Shown piece after piece: positions 22,070 to 38,699 of a DNA stretch of 64,000 nt; the stretch's first letter is position 1; every line of letters begins with the position of its first letter. A model generated the notes under the pieces. That model was not told the DNA's origin. It saw only the letters and a program-made list of their open reading frames with translations, and did no database searches. The stretch is from NCBI GenBank assembly GCA_945859605.1, contig OX243817.1:21978123-22042122 (forward strand), written 5' to 3'. Source of the stretch: Lumbricus rubellus (lineage: Eukaryota; Annelida; Clitellata; Crassiclitellata; Lumbricidae). The translations under genes and the position numbers were made by a program.

Positions 22070-22665
22070 TAAACAAGGAACTCCTACTATTGTCTCCTCG
22101 CAGACAAACGTCGTTTAATCTTTTGTTTCGTTAATGGTCTCAGATGACGTTGATCCATGTACAATGATGGCAGCAAGGAAGCAGGAGTCGGTTGTCTCTT
22201 GAGTGAGAAGTTTAAAAAAAGCATTAAATTTTGCTACAGTCTTAAATATTCAATGGAAAACCGTTAAAATACACTCAAGCGTGACAGTGGTTATTTTGTA
22301 GACCACAATTGCTTAATTTATAATCAAAGCACTAGCTATAATTATTATAAGTCTCTAGAATGCCCCGCCTTGTATTGTTGATCTATACATTGCTTTCGTG
22401 CATTCGTGTCACGTTTGTGTGTATTATTTTGCTGTTTAACGTCACTGTGTGGTAACAAAGACCATTAGCAACGCCCTCCTCCTTTATCCAGGCTTGGGAC
22501 TGGCACTGACAGAGTGCAACCAGTGGCGGAGTTAAGTGTCACTTTTGATTGTTGGCCAAGGTTTCGATGATGTCAGTCAGACAGTGCATTACTACTGGCT
22601 TTACTTATAGGTGGCCTGACCGGGCATTATGCCTACTCTGCGTCCGCTTTGAATGAACTTCTCTA
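22070..22665. repeat. 5' flank of gene A, paralogous to 13575-14010
   Basis: Partner of the duplicated block at 13.6 kb. About 2 kb upstream of the gene A start codon; may carry old regulatory sequence, but no element is recognisable. Confidence 0.68.
22462..22521 (-). mobile_element. SINE 3' body fragment (family 5)
   Basis: Inverse of the AGTGCCAGTCCCAAGCCTGG ... GGAGGAGGGCG block also seen at 31955 and 34825. Sits within the duplicated 5' flank of gene A and is absent from the copy at 13.6 kb. Confidence 0.6.
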
Positions 22666-23079
22666 ACAATGGCGTCATCTGGTCACCTGTGTGCCGTCAG
22701 CTCAATGGCGTAGGAACGTTTAATTAATTGTTTACCGCGTCCGTGTACAGCAACTTTTTACATCTGTACAGACAAAGAATGTATTTGATAAAGAGAAAGT
22801 CATAGACCTGTCTTACTACTAAATCCATTGACGTTGTGGGTTTTAACGACTGTAAGCTTCTACACGATCCCAATCGGTTCTGCATTGCGTAGTTCTTAGC
22901 CTATAGCCGTCTTCTGACATTTCAATCCACGGAGTATACAATGTAGACTATTTAACTATGCTCAACGCCTTATTGGCCTATAATACAAAGTTGATAAAAC
23001 ATGAAAATAAGTTTACTCTTTCATGGTGTTGTGCCGTTAACTTTAATTCGCCAAAGGTTTAATTTATTTATTTATATTT

Positions 23080-23618
23080 AGCCGGGATGGTTGTGCAGAA
23101 GTAAAGAGGGATAGGGTGAGGCCAGGACTATATATGGGTGGAGCCGGAGGTGGTGCGAGTAGAGGGGAAAAGTTTTTAATTTAAGGGCAGCGCCGGATAC
23201 CCAGAAGGTGTAATGGCGGGTTGGGGCGGGCGGGTGGGGCGGGGTGGAGGCGGGTTGCGGGTGAAATGTAGGTTGTGACCGGGCAGGGGTGTGGGAAGAG
23301 GGAGGGGTACGGTGGTCCTGGGGTGGAATACCCCAGAGGGATGACGACGAGGTAGGGACTGGGCTGGTCGAGGTGGGGCGGGTGTTCCGGGAAGATGCTG
23401 ATGGAAGGTCGGGGTGGAGCGAAGTTGGGCGGAAATTGGAGGTGTGATGCATACGGGAGGTGCTGGGTTTGGCGAGGGTAGGGTGTAGTCCGGAAGCAGG
23501 GTGGGAGCGGATGGGGTCGAGGGGCGAAGACCCCAAATTTAGCGGTGAACGTCGGGTATCCCAGAGGGGTTGGTGACAGAAACTAAAATTCCCCAGGCAA
23601 CGCCGGTACCACAGCTAG
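23080..23618 (+). mobile_element. Helitron-like element, 3' part with G-rich interior
   Basis: Ends GGCAACGCCGGTACCACAGCTAGT, a Helitron-type CTAG-T terminus after a short hairpin. The interior is GGGTGGGGCGGG-rich. The 5' end was not found. The antisense Pro-rich ORF (23078-23536) is composition-driven. Confidence 0.6.
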
Positions 23619-23921
23619 TAGAATTATAAAACGTGAATTTAGCATGCTCTCTAGCCTGCTAACAGAGGGTCTGTGGTATGTGTAGAGCAGCCACTAAAAC
23701 AAAGAGTTGATGTGTCATTCTATTATTATCAGCATTACGCAGACATTGTATCCATTAATTTTCTAAGTTGCATAATTGCATATTTTTCCTGTCAAATTAG
23801 ACATGTACGATAGTTATATTTCAAATGTCGTGTCTCGAGAATTGCAAGGTTCTACATGATTGTATGTCCCCTTTTTAGCAAATCAACCTACATGTAATGC
23901 TATATCCATTATCGAGATGTC

Positions 23922-24187
23922 TAGCAGTCTAGCTTAACTTGAGAAGCTTTGTTTAATATTTTCTGTCAGTGACAGAACGCGTTATATATATATATATATT
24001 ATATATATATATAATATAATATAGGCCCTATGTATATAATTATATATAATGTGTTCTGTCAGACAGAACACGTTATAGTATATATATATATAATATATAT
24101 ATATATATGTGTACAATAATTGTATATAATGTGTTCTGTCAGACATAACACGTTAGACAAAGCTCCTCCATTTAAGCTAGACTGCTA
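23922..24187. mobile_element. TA-flanked inverted-repeat element
   Basis: Ends TAGCAGTCTAGCTTAA at both borders in inverse orientation. Interior alternates (TA)n with TGTTCTGTCAGACAGAACAC palindromes. Confidence 0.7.
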
Positions 24188-24237
24188 AACCCGTCCCTAT
24201 CTCCATATAAAAAATTATATGGAGATAGGGACGGGTT
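24188..24237. repeat. Perfect 50-bp palindrome flanked by TA
   Basis: Two 23-nt perfect arms around AAAA. The arm begins AACCCGTCCCTATCTCC. Its left TA is also the right TA of the preceding element. Confidence 0.9.
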
Positions 24238-24271
24238 TAACCTGAAATCTTGGCGCCGCCACTGCGCATTG

Positions 24272-24318
24272 AGCTATATCTATAACCTATAATATTGTTA
24301 TAGGTTATAGATATAGCT
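24272..24318. repeat. Perfect hairpin, 21-bp arms
   Basis: AGCTATATCTATAACCTATA and its exact inverse, loop TATTG. Third hairpin in 400 bp. Confidence 0.88.
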
Positions 24319-25267
24319 ATAAGAAGTCGTTTTGCAGAGTCGCAGACTACCAGTATAAGAATGTCAAAATTTATTGTAAAACAAATGGGCTTAGTCTTTA
24401 CTATTATCACGAAAGTTAAAAGTTTAGACCTATAGCCTAACAAGTTTATAGGTATACCGCCATATGAGTAGGCCTACTGTATAGGAAAACCTTAGGGGCA
24501 TGTCATATGTAGAAAGTTTTACGGGCACAACCCAGTAAAGATGTATAAATTCCTAATTTTAAAAACTTATTCTGTGAAGGCTTAACCTATAACTTTTGTG
24601 TATTTTGCAACCATTAGGCCTACTTAGTGTTGAGCCACTTAGCAGAGGGATGAGTTATTGAGTTTGGGGGAGGAGATATGCTCCTCCCCATCATCGAGAT
24701 GTTTATAATCTTTTACCCGTTTTCCTCGAGAATACCCGCTGAAAACGGGCTTAAAATTTTAAAATGAACCGGTAAAGGGTAAATTTTCACGCTGCAGTGG
24801 TAGCATTTTCGACTGCCATTCAGGGGTTATTCTAAGAAATTTTTAGAACTGCACAAAACGACCTTTTTAGTCGTCCGGACTACATGTAAATGTGTGATCG
24901 TTGAAATGCCGTGAAAATATTACCATTTTGAAATTTTCCCGGCCCCCCCAAAACTGATGACCCTTTTTAGTCATTCGTTCACTATAACACTATGAGTTAC
25001 TGCACAAAATCTTATTTTCAACTGCACAAATGTCTTTTCCAACTACACACTTTGTGTCCAGCTGCACGTTAAAATAACCCCTGCTGCCATTATAGCGAAA
25101 ATAGGCTACTCATAATTTAAGTGCTGATGAAAAGTGATAAAAAAGTGTCTCCTCCTACTACTTAAATCGGTCAAATTTCCTAACAGTACTGTTATGGTAT
25201 TATTTCGAGCTGTCATCGCAGCAAAAAGTCTCATAATTTCACTGCTCAAAGACATTTCAGCGTATCC

Positions 25268-26040
25268 TATCAAAAGGGCGACTTCGAAAGGGCGACCATC
25301 ATAAGAGCGACCTCAAAATGGCGCCGAATTTAAAGGCAACAGTTCGAAAAAGCGCCGATCAAAAGGGCGACCGCACAAATGTGCGACCATCAAAAGGGCG
25401 AACAATGAACGTTCGCAGTATGTTCTGGGTGGTACTGTGGTAGATGGAGGACGGTCGGCATACATGAAAGAGAAAGGCCAACATCGGAACGTTCTCAGTG
25501 TTTCAACGAAATAAGTAGCCTATAGGTGCTAGACGGTCGGCCTACATGAAAGAGAAATAAGGAAACAGGTTATGTACGCTTTACTACAAAAGGTGCGTCG
25601 GACTACATGAAAGAGCATTTCGCAAGCATGCTCAGAGACTTTCATTTCATTGACTAGCATTAGTTTTACTGAGCATATTATATAGGCATAGTTGGACTTT
25701 TTAGAAGATTTCAAAGTACTAATCGACGTTGTACATTACATAGGCCATATATCCTTCGTTAGAATACTCTAATTAGCCTACTTGCTACTTGTTTTTAAAA
25801 CATTACAAAGTTCGTTTAGGCTAAATCATTTAGTTTCATCAAAAATCACAATTAAATTCATGACCTCAAATATTATGAAGTTCGATATGGTGAGATTGCT
25901 GCATACATACGTCGCTCTTTTGATTGTCGTCCATTTGTGCTGTCGCCTTTTTGATCGGCGCTTTTCGTACAGTCGCCTTCAAAATCGGCGCCCTTTTGTG
26001 GTCGCTCATCTGATGGTCGCCCTTTCGAAGTCTAGCTTTC
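25268..26040. mobile_element. Foldback element with AAAAGGGCGACC subrepeats
   Basis: Left arm (25281-25400) and right arm (25911-26033) are inverted copies, each a chain of ~15-17-bp units such as CGAAAGGGCGACCATCA and CGATCAAAAGGGCGACC. The central ~500 bp holds no transposase. Confidence 0.75.
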
Positions 26041-26204
26041 TTATTCTAAGATAGCAGTTGTAGAGATTCTCTTCTTTTTGTTTTGGGGGAGCTGAGCCGC
26101 AGATCGGGGGGCTTATCCCCTCCTAGCCCACCTCTGGCGCAGCCACTGTCAATGTCCAGAAATGTAGTCAGTGTTTTGGAACTACAAAGCTACATTCTAT
26201 TGTT

Positions 26205-26403
26205 GTATTCGGGCTTAACGACACTGTTTCACATCGAAGATGATTAGTGTCGGAGGCAGAGTACAACCTCACACTCCACGTTTATATTGCGACCGAGCCA
26301 CCCGCAGTAAAGATCCGAGAAAATAATCTCTGACGGGAATCGAACCCGGGCCGCCGGCGCGGCGAGCGGGCTACAACCCACTCGGCCACGCAGGATCTCT
26401 CAG
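26205..26403 (-). mobile_element. tRNA-derived SINE, family 3
   Basis: On the minus strand the head reads GATCCTGCGTGGCCGAGTGG (box A) and GGGTTCGATTCCC (box B). The tail ends GTGTCGTTAAGCCCGAATAC. Not a functional tRNA because the body extends well past the tRNA 3' end. Confidence 0.8.
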
Positions 26404-26599
26404 CTACATTATATATATATATATATAATATAATATCCAAGAGAGTGGTGGAAGGGATCCCGGTTCACACGTATACCTTCACCCGTGCTTCAGCGACATG
26501 CCGCCACCATCGTCACTCAAGGATCAATACGCCTTCCACATAATAGTCCACATACGTCGGCGCTGATATAACTATAGCAATACTTTAAGACATCTCTTA

Positions 26600-27425
26600 A
26601 CCACCAATCCGCATATCGTTGTTATCTTAATGGACCACACAAATGCGTTTGATTCCTTCAGACACTTTCCAATGATCGTTGAAACTCTATCTAAGCTGGA
26701 TATTCCAGACTGCATATTCAATTGGTTTGCCACCTACCTTGATGACAGAAAACATGCAACCTGCTTCGAAGGGTTCAACGATAAGAAAATAAATGCTAGT
26801 GTCGTTCAAGTTTGAGGCGTCGACCCGGCTATATTTATCACTGGTACTTCTGAACTTCGTCCAGTTAATGACCATAACCGACTATTGAAGTGGGTAGATG
26901 ACACCTACCTATACTAATTGGCTCGAACAACATCGTGTCTGCCCAAAGTGAACTCAACACATACAAACCTGGGGCCACCAGCACAAACCTACACATCAGT
27001 CCATAAAAGACGAGGGAGATGGCTGTAGTGAGGCATTTAGGCTTTATTGGCCTAAACGCCGTTCATTACAGGAGTCAAACTAGCTATACTTTAAAAAATA
27101 CTCGATGTTACAATTGGTGAGTACCTTACTGTCTTGGAGCATGTTGACAAAACTCTAAGCTCACCAGCCTCCTCAATCTACGCTCTGCGCGGGCTGTGTG
27201 CTCATGGCATGCCAGGACCGCCTTGCATGTCATCACTCGAGCGACCACAGTTGCACGTTTGCTGTACGCCTCTCCAGCTTGGTGGGGACTGCTGAGCGCT
27301 GGTGAGGTCGACCGCGTATAGAAAGGTTCCTGGGACGCGTCGGACGAGCTGGATTCATCCCCTTCTATTCCCCAAAAGCAGAGATTATGGTTGAGGCTGC
27401 TGATGTGCCCTATTCACAGCTTTAA
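26600..27425 (+). pseudogene. CR1/jockey-type LINE reverse-transcriptase remnant
   Basis: Ordered RT pieces: MDHTNAFDSFRHFPMIVETL and INASVVQ (palm), WVDDTYL (the catalytic Y/F-x-DD box, 26891-26911), YALRGLCAHGMPG, LLYASPAWWGLLSAGEVDRV and FLGRVGRAGFIPFYSP (C-terminal thumb). Many frameshifts and stops. Confidence 0.78.
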
Positions 27426-27639
27426 TTAATGACAATGATCGTAAATTTTCTTCTATAGAGAGCCTGCGCCCTAGGCCGCATCCAGTAAAAACAATAAAGA
27501 CTTCATTGTAGCCTACGGATGCTGCATATGAGAAAATTTATTAGACTTTATCCGCTGCTCTCTGTGTTTGTTAACTGTCGCGTTATGACGACCGGTTATT
27601 AATTTTGTCAATAAAACGAATAATATATCCTATAATTTA

Positions 27640-27850
27640 TATGTGTTCGTTGCCTTGCAGCCGGAGGGTTGAATGTTCGAATCCACCTCAAATCACCAGT
27701 CAAAGACCTTGGGCAAGTCCTTTACTCTCAATTGCTCAGCGCTGAGGCGTGAAACTCCGATGCAGTGTCCGCTCTGCAGTCGGGAGCGACTCTGAGTAGA
27801 GAGCTTGAAGGGGCGCCATAACGAGTGCACATACAAACAAACAAACTGCA
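27640..27850 (+). mobile_element. tRNA-derived SINE, family 2 (5'-truncated head)
   Basis: Box B-like GTTCGAATCCACC, then the family-2 body CTTGGGCAAGTCC ... GTGAAACTCCGATGCAGTGT and an ACAAACAAACAAAC tail. Compare 35823-36047. Confidence 0.82.
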
Positions 27851-28120
27851 CTTGCGGCGAGTGGATTGATAAAGTCTTCTTCAAATCAATCTATATTACT
27901 GTGCAATACATGTAGGTGTCGACAGGTTGCCTATCTGCACTGCTAATATAATTCTCAAGGCAAGTCTTCCTTAGAAGAACATCACGTATAGGCCTACATG
28001 ATATTAAATTTTAATCGTAGTTGCCTCTTGACTGTAAAATGTATCAGAAAAACTTCGACAGATTTTTAAAAAATTCTATAGGCCTATAGGCCTATAATTA
28101 TGAGCTTATATATAGGCCTA

Positions 28121-28369
28121 TATTTTCATCCATTCAAGAATTTCTTTAGCGATTCCTCAAGAGGGACGACTCAGAAGCGCTCCCGTTTATAGCACAGCAA
28201 AATGGTGCAGTCTTGAGTATTTTTTTAATGCTTTAGTAATTAAGAGTCTTAGACAGCAGACGTATAACTCTCGTGGAAGTCAATTCCATGCAGAACACTG
28301 GGGCCCAGTGGGAGCGCTTCTGAGTAGTCCCCCTTGAGTAATCGCTAAAGAAATTCTTGAATGGATGAA
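28121..28369. repeat. Foldback made from SINE family-2 tails
   Basis: About 62-bp inverted arms (28128-28187 and 28308-28369) sharing CAAGAATTTCTTTAGCGATT and the family-2 GGGAGCGC-TTCTGAGT block; ~120-bp spacer. Just downstream of gene B. Confidence 0.72.
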
Positions 28370-28674
28370 AATATATATCTAAAATAATGTATATTAAAAA
28401 ATGTTAAATTTGAAGCTTCTCTGATAAATGCATCATGGAAAAAGCTCTATTCTGCGTAGTTGGAGTTCGTGCGAATGAAACCAAGAGCATCCTTATATAG
28501 AATATAATTATGTAGATATATATATATATATATATATAAAAAGCATTGTTGTTATTAAAACAAAGGTTCAAAAGTTAAACCCCAACTACCGTGTTTTACG
28601 TCTAAACAGTAGGCCTATTCATTTTCATGCTATGTCAGACGATGTTTGTTTTCACGGGAAGCCAAAAAAGCAAT

Positions 28675-33062
<4,388 letters not shown>

Positions 33063-33699
33063 TTCCAGTGCTTGTTATTTTGCAGCACTAAATAGTGATC
33101 AAATGTTCTTTTGAATAGAATACAGTAGAATACAGGTAGGATATGAGATTAAATGCAGCCGATATAAATTATCTAGGATAACACCCAAATAACTCAGATA
33201 ACACTCGCCATCAAACCACAAAACTAGTTTGCATCAGCTCGGTGTGGTTGGCGACGCTTTCTGCCATCATATTGATCCATGTCGTAACCCACTTACTTAT
33301 ACATGTAAGCTCTGACTGTTCGTCTCTACACACCATGGAAACTCTGCACAGAATGATTGCATTGTTAATGGACGCTTGTGATGAAGGCCATTTGTTTATT
33401 GGATATTGTATTTGGTAACAATGGCCATGCAAGCGCATTTCTGTCGCTGCATTTGAACGTGAAGTTCTATAGGATGGAATCATAAATTAATTAGGATTCG
33501 TAGTTTCCACGTTCTGAGCTTTGAATGGAACTCACTGTTGCGTGCAGCGAGCATTGCGCCGAATTGGTATAAGCTTATGAAAGGAATCTCATTAGCACAT
33601 GTGTAGTTTATTAGTTATCCGCCAGCACTGCAAAAATCTGGCCAGCCGGTTTTATTGCTACTAAAATCTGCACTATTTTACAGCCTTGAAAGCAACTGC

Positions 33700-33968
33700 A
33701 GCTGGTACAACAGTTACAATAGCTACAACAGGTACAACAGGTACAATAGGTAGTAGGTACAACAGGTACAACAGGTAGGCTATAACAACAAGTACAATAG
33801 CTACAACAGGTAAAACAGGTACAACAAGTACAACAGGTACAATAGCTACAACAGGCACAACAGGTACAACAGGTATAACAAGTACAACAGGTACAACAGG
33901 TACACTAGGTACAACCGGTACAACAGGTACAACAGGTACAACAGGTACAACAGGTACAACAAGTACAG
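33700..33968. repeat. (ACAACAGGT)n minisatellite
   Basis: 9-bp unit (Thr-Thr-Gly in sense, Val-Val-Pro antisense). The 168-aa antisense ORF is driven by the repeat. Confidence 0.93.
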
Positions 33969-34796
33969 CATCTGTGGCATCTGATTTCCTGCTTCTGAAA
34001 CCTACATTCATAACTTCGCCACTGTACGTCAGCGCCGTAGTGCCATGCAGTGCCAGTTCAAAGTCTGGATGAAGGAGGATGGTGACCGGTATGATCGTTG
34101 TTTCAGTTAATGATATGCACTCTAGAAGGTCATTCCGTGCAGCTGATGAATTGACATAGGCTGAATGTGTAATGGTCAATCGAAAACATTGAGTATTAGT
34201 TAGAATAGCTCTAAGGCTACCCTTGTCCGTCTTAAGCAGAAGACAGAGATTCTATAGAAAGATGCAACTTTTGTGATGAATGCATAACTGGCCGCAATCG
34301 ATAGGTCTCGAGAATTTTCTGAACAAAGGACCTACCGTTAATATTAACATGCTTAACAGGTCCAGCAGAAATTCCGGTTTTAAACTTTTATTGAACCAAA
34401 ATTTTGTAATGATTCCTCTTATACGAAAGCATTCGTTTGCAACGATAGACTACGAGTTAGACTGCATAGGATCTGTGACGCTTGATTCTGGTAGATGCAT
34501 AGTTACATTATACTTACATACATGCTTGGATGTGATTATATAGGCCTACATGTATAAAATGACTAAACTTATATAGTAGCATTGCATGGTCCAGAGTTAT
34601 AGAGCGGAGTGATGCATTAACTTTTGTGATGAATTTATAATGTTTCAAAATACACTATCTGAAATTAGGTTTTTACTTGAGGGTCTTTACTACGGTACGT
34701 CTTGAGCACGAGTACGTTGAGTAGGCCTAAGCTGGGACTCAGTTGGAAAAAAGTCTGAATTTGTCATAGCCGCTATTAAGCTCTTTTCCTATTGCA

Positions 34797-34910
34797 TTGC
34801 CAATGCTCGTGGTTTAGCAGTGCCAGTCCTAAGCCTGGAGAAAGGAGGAGGGCGACACTAATCGTCCTTGAAATGACACTGTGTCGCTAAACAACAACAA
34901 ACATCGCCGA
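34797..34910 (+). mobile_element. SINE 3' body (family 5)
   Basis: AGTGCCAGTCCTAAGCCTGG, GGAGGAGGGCG and tail GTGTCGCTAAACAACAACAA. Confidence 0.65.
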
Positions 34911-34966
34911 ATATTTCATAGTCTACCAATCATAGTCTTTCATAGATAGCGTTAAAGTCCGGATCT

Positions 34967-35420
34967 GAGCCTCAAATGATAGTGAAGAAACTATTTATAT
35001 ATAATTATATAAACATACAAAATGTAGTATATGTTTTATGCCGTTTACCATAGGATTCTGTTGCAAACGAAGAGTATTTATAATGGCGTGTAACTTTTGT
35101 TCCATCTTTCGATTTATTATTTTTATTGTAATTCGTACTGTGAGTGTCCCTCTAAGCGGAATTGCGATTTTTTGCCCCCCCCCCTTTGCAGCCAGTGTCT
35201 CATCAGTCTGCCATCATGCCAGAACAGAGAACATAGTTGCAATAAAAAATATTACACGTGACTTAGGCTAGTAACGGAGACAGAGAGTGAAGCGTAGAGT
35301 AAAAGTACATTGCTGAGCCTGAACTGGTAGTGAAGAAACTATACACATACAAAATGTAGCCTATGCTTTGTGTCATTTACCATAGGATTCTGTTGCGAAC
35401 AAAGAATATTTAATCGTGTG
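34967..35420. repeat. Tandem duplication of a ~350-bp unit
   Basis: 34975-35085 and 35325-35420 share GTGAAGAAACTAT, CATACAAAATGTAG and TTTACCATAGGATTCTGTTG. No gene inside. Confidence 0.72.
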
Positions 35421-35822
35421 AGAGAGTGAAGCATAAAGTAAAAGTACATTGCTTCATATTAACCCATAAACAGCAGCAATGGCATCTAACGAACTAGTAC
35501 AAAAAGGTTCGTCGTACACAATGGCTGTCTTTTGAAAGCGCCAAGCCGTTACATCCGGTTTCCAGGAAAGCGCTCAACCAATCGCAAGCGCGGTGAAAGA
35601 ACACGACTGGTTCGGCTGCTCCATTGTATCAGACTCGTAAAGTTAACATAGAAAAACCACATTCATTGTGCTGAATTTTAAGCCTAGAAGTCGCTGTCTT
35701 GATGTAAGAACTACACCGAATGGAATAAAAACAATAGAGTGCCTATGATATTATGCTGCCAGGGTCTTTAGATCATCTGCTGAAACAACCAGCGATCTAT
35801 GTATATATTTCATAGTCATTGT

Positions 35823-36047
35823 GGGGCGCGGTAGTGTAGTGGTAGCGTCGTTGCCTTGGAACCGGAAGGTTCGAGGTTCGAATCCACATCCCCGCGTAAG
35901 AACCTTGGGCAAGTCCTTCACTCACAATTGCTCAGCGCTTCGGCGTGAAACTCCGATGCAGTGTCCGCTCTGCATTCGGGAGCGCCTCTGAGTAGAGAGA
36001 GCGCGAAGAGGCGCTATAACAAGTGCACATGCAAACAAACAAACAAA
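35823..36047 (+). mobile_element. tRNA-derived SINE, family 2, full-length
   Basis: Head GGGGCGCGGTAGTGTAGTGG (box A) and GAGGTTCGAATCC (box B), resembling tRNA-Gly/Glu. Body CTTGGGCAAGTCC...GGAGCGCCTCTGAGTAGAG and an AAACAAACAAACAAAAC tail. Confidence 0.88.
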
Positions 36048-36123
36048 ACAAATATTATACGATATGCGATATAACTGTAAAGACTAGTGGAGAAATCTTC
36101 TAGTCAATCTAGTGTGAATATAA

Positions 36124-36182
36124 TTATGTGTGTGCGTGCGTGTGCGTGTGTGCCTGTGTGCTTGTGTGCATGTGTGCATTAT
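36124..36182. repeat. (TG)n microsatellite
   Basis: Degenerate TGTGTGCG/TGTGTGCA run. Confidence 0.85.
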
Positions 36183-36189
36183 TTAACTA

Positions 36190-37460
36190 AGTATAAGTAT
36201 AAAATTGCACCTCCAGTTAATTAGCTAAGGGACATGTGTTGCATATAACTGTCAGTCCACCCTAGACTTTTGTCTTCAAACCATAATGGCGGTGATACTC
36301 TGAACATCAGCAATATTTTAGAGTGCTACCATTCATGCGTCTTCTGTATTGCTATTGAATTTCTTTGTTTTAATGCATTCGCTCGCATAGTGATAATAAT
36401 CCCCAGCCGTAAAAACATGACAATAGGATAAAAAAAAGTCTTTCTGGCGATCGATATTAATTTTGCACTTTCGCAGTAAGTTAGTTCCAACTTTACGGGA
36501 ACCAGAAGAATAATATGGTGCAATGTAAAGTCTGGTAACAATAGGGGGAAAGCATCATCAAAAGCTAATTAATTAGTGTTCCTATTATTTTTGCGTTGTC
36601 CTACTCTAGCATGTCAGAAATTAATAATTATTATAGGCCCCTAAGTCTTTTCGTCTAAAATCTGTAACATTGGACTGGTTAATATTTATCATGATGTCCG
36701 GATTTCTCATTAGGCCCTAATTATTGTCTAAATGAAGAATCCGAAGAATACTTCTGACCTACCACATGTCGAAAGTGCCAAGACTTATAGACTATTATCC
36801 TGTCGGTCTGTGCTTTGCGCCATAGAACAATGAAAAAATTCATCACCAGAAATTATGGTAGACAGGTCTTGTGATTTGTGTTCTCAGTGTTACACAAACT
36901 TTTATTTCATGAGCATCAATTGACTTTCTCGTGATCGCGACTGTCTACGTCAGTAAACCATAAGATTACACGAAGTACCGGTTTCAAGTCATCCTGAAAC
37001 GCTTGTTTAGCGGTATAGAGTAGCCTACATTTGGACAAGTCTTCATCGGTTAATGACCTGTCACTGGTGCCGATATACACATAGACTGATAGGATATGAG
37101 AAAACAAAAATGCTCATTGCACGCAGTATACATGTAGGTATACTATTGGTGATCCATCTACGACTGACTTTTGCGCTCTTCAGCAGATCCGTTATTTATG
37201 TCGACTGACTGTATAGCAGTTTTAACAGTTATCACATACCTACAAAAAACATCTAGCCTACACCTGTTGCTGATGTACCCCTCCCCAACAGCAGCGTTCT
37301 ATATTGTCAACAGTCAACTTTCGTCAGATGAACTATAGCTGCAGAATGTAGCGATTAACTATAGTAGCCCATCTCCATCGAACATCTGCATAATTATTCA
37401 GCCATTAGTTTACCACCATCTTTGTTGTCATCCTGGAACTTGCATGGCTAGACCCTCACT
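36190..37460. other. No recognisable feature
   Basis: Unique AT-rich sequence between genes B and C; short ORFs on both strands lack domain similarity. Confidence 0.5.
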
Positions 37461-37470
37461 GATGATCTTG

Positions 37471-37745
37471 GTGGTTCTCTGTCCGAAGGCAGGTTCCATA
37501 GCTTGCGCCACCCGGGGATGAGATGAGTGAGGTGGTTTCCCGTTGCCTTCCTCACAGACAATGATGGGTAAGCAACTTGTCCAAGGTCGCTCCGCAGCAG
37601 CTTGCACCCCTGCGTCCCACACGTGCTAGCCCGAGATATCAAAATCTCTGATTGTCAACTCCCAGTCCGGGGCTTGAACCGCAGTCCGTTGTAGCCAACA
37701 GACGTATGCCGCTCTCGCTTACCGGTGTAGCTACATGTAACTAGG
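37471..37745 (-). mobile_element. tRNA-derived SINE, family 1
   Basis: Third copy; very similar to 19083-19355, with the same tRNA-like head near 37740. Confidence 0.85.
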
Positions 37746-38285
37746 CCGGTCAAGACCTCCACTACCGTGTCTAAAGAATGTCTTCATGATTTTCGCCCGT
37801 AAAATGTGGGCATACACTACAGTTGCAATCTGATGTTAATTAAGTGGCCTGTAGGCTATAACTCGTATGTTCATTGTTCAGCTTATCTAGCTTTTGTGCT
37901 TTGATACTGTTTGGTGATGATGTATGGCCGTCTTCTTGGTCTCCTTAGCAACGTGCTTTGTATCGTTCCTCACCCAAATCATAGTCCACGCTAGAACTTA
38001 GTGAATCATGCGTTGATTAATTGAACTGGGAATGCGCACATTATAATAACCAACTGTCCGTCCACCTTCGGACCTTCCCCCACCAAGTGTGCACGCATGC
38101 AGGTAGGCAGATGTGCGTGAATGCATGTCTAAAGAATCTATATAGTTATGCGCATGGCTGTATGCATGTATGATTTGCACATAATTATTATGCATTTTTG
38201 TATCATTCATGTATGTACGCTATCAATATAAGTAGCATGCATGCACATGCCTACGTGTGTTAAAGTTCTAATCATGAATGTCAGT

Positions 38286-38683
38286 CAGGGCCATCTTATC
38301 CAGTAGGCACAGTAGGCACTGTGCCTAGGGCCTACGAACTTTTTAGGGGCCTACGAAATCCTGAGAAAAAAATATTAAAATATAAATGCAGTAGGCTACG
38401 TGATTGGTCAATGACCGGGAAAAAACCGAAATTCGAAAATCAGAAACCGGAAATACTACATTTAGCGGATATCGAAAATAAATAATTATTACAAAATGTA
38501 GATTGAGATTTAAAATCAAAACTGAATGCGTTCACAAAACATGGTTCAGCATAATTTTAAGAAATAATGTAAATGTGTTGCATTTTGATCTAATGCAGAG
38601 TTGAGTTGGATAGGCCCTAGGGCCTACAAATAGATTAATATGCAAAAGTGCCTAGGGCCTACGATGACCATAAGACGGGCCTG
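38286..38683. mobile_element. hAT-like MITE, relative of 16215-17021
   Basis: Ends CAGGGCCATCTTATCC and, inverted, CAGGCCCGTCTTATGG. Perfect 8-bp duplication ATGTCAGT (38278-38285, 38684-38691). Equals the two ends of the longer element with the transposase region removed. Confidence 0.9.
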
Positions 38684-38699
38684 ATGTCAGTATTGCATG

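Noticed and set aside
23078..23536. Pro/Ser/His-rich 152-aa antisense ORF
   Set aside because: Arises from the G-rich interior of a Helitron-like element; low complexity only.
33673..34179. 168-aa ORF with Val-Val-Pro repeats, collagen-like at first sight
   Set aside because: Product of the ACAACAGGT minisatellite; no Gly-X-Y pattern on that strand.
35823..35895. Functional tRNA-Gly/Glu gene
   Set aside because: The same head belongs to a dispersed family with a shared body and A-rich tail; it is a SINE.
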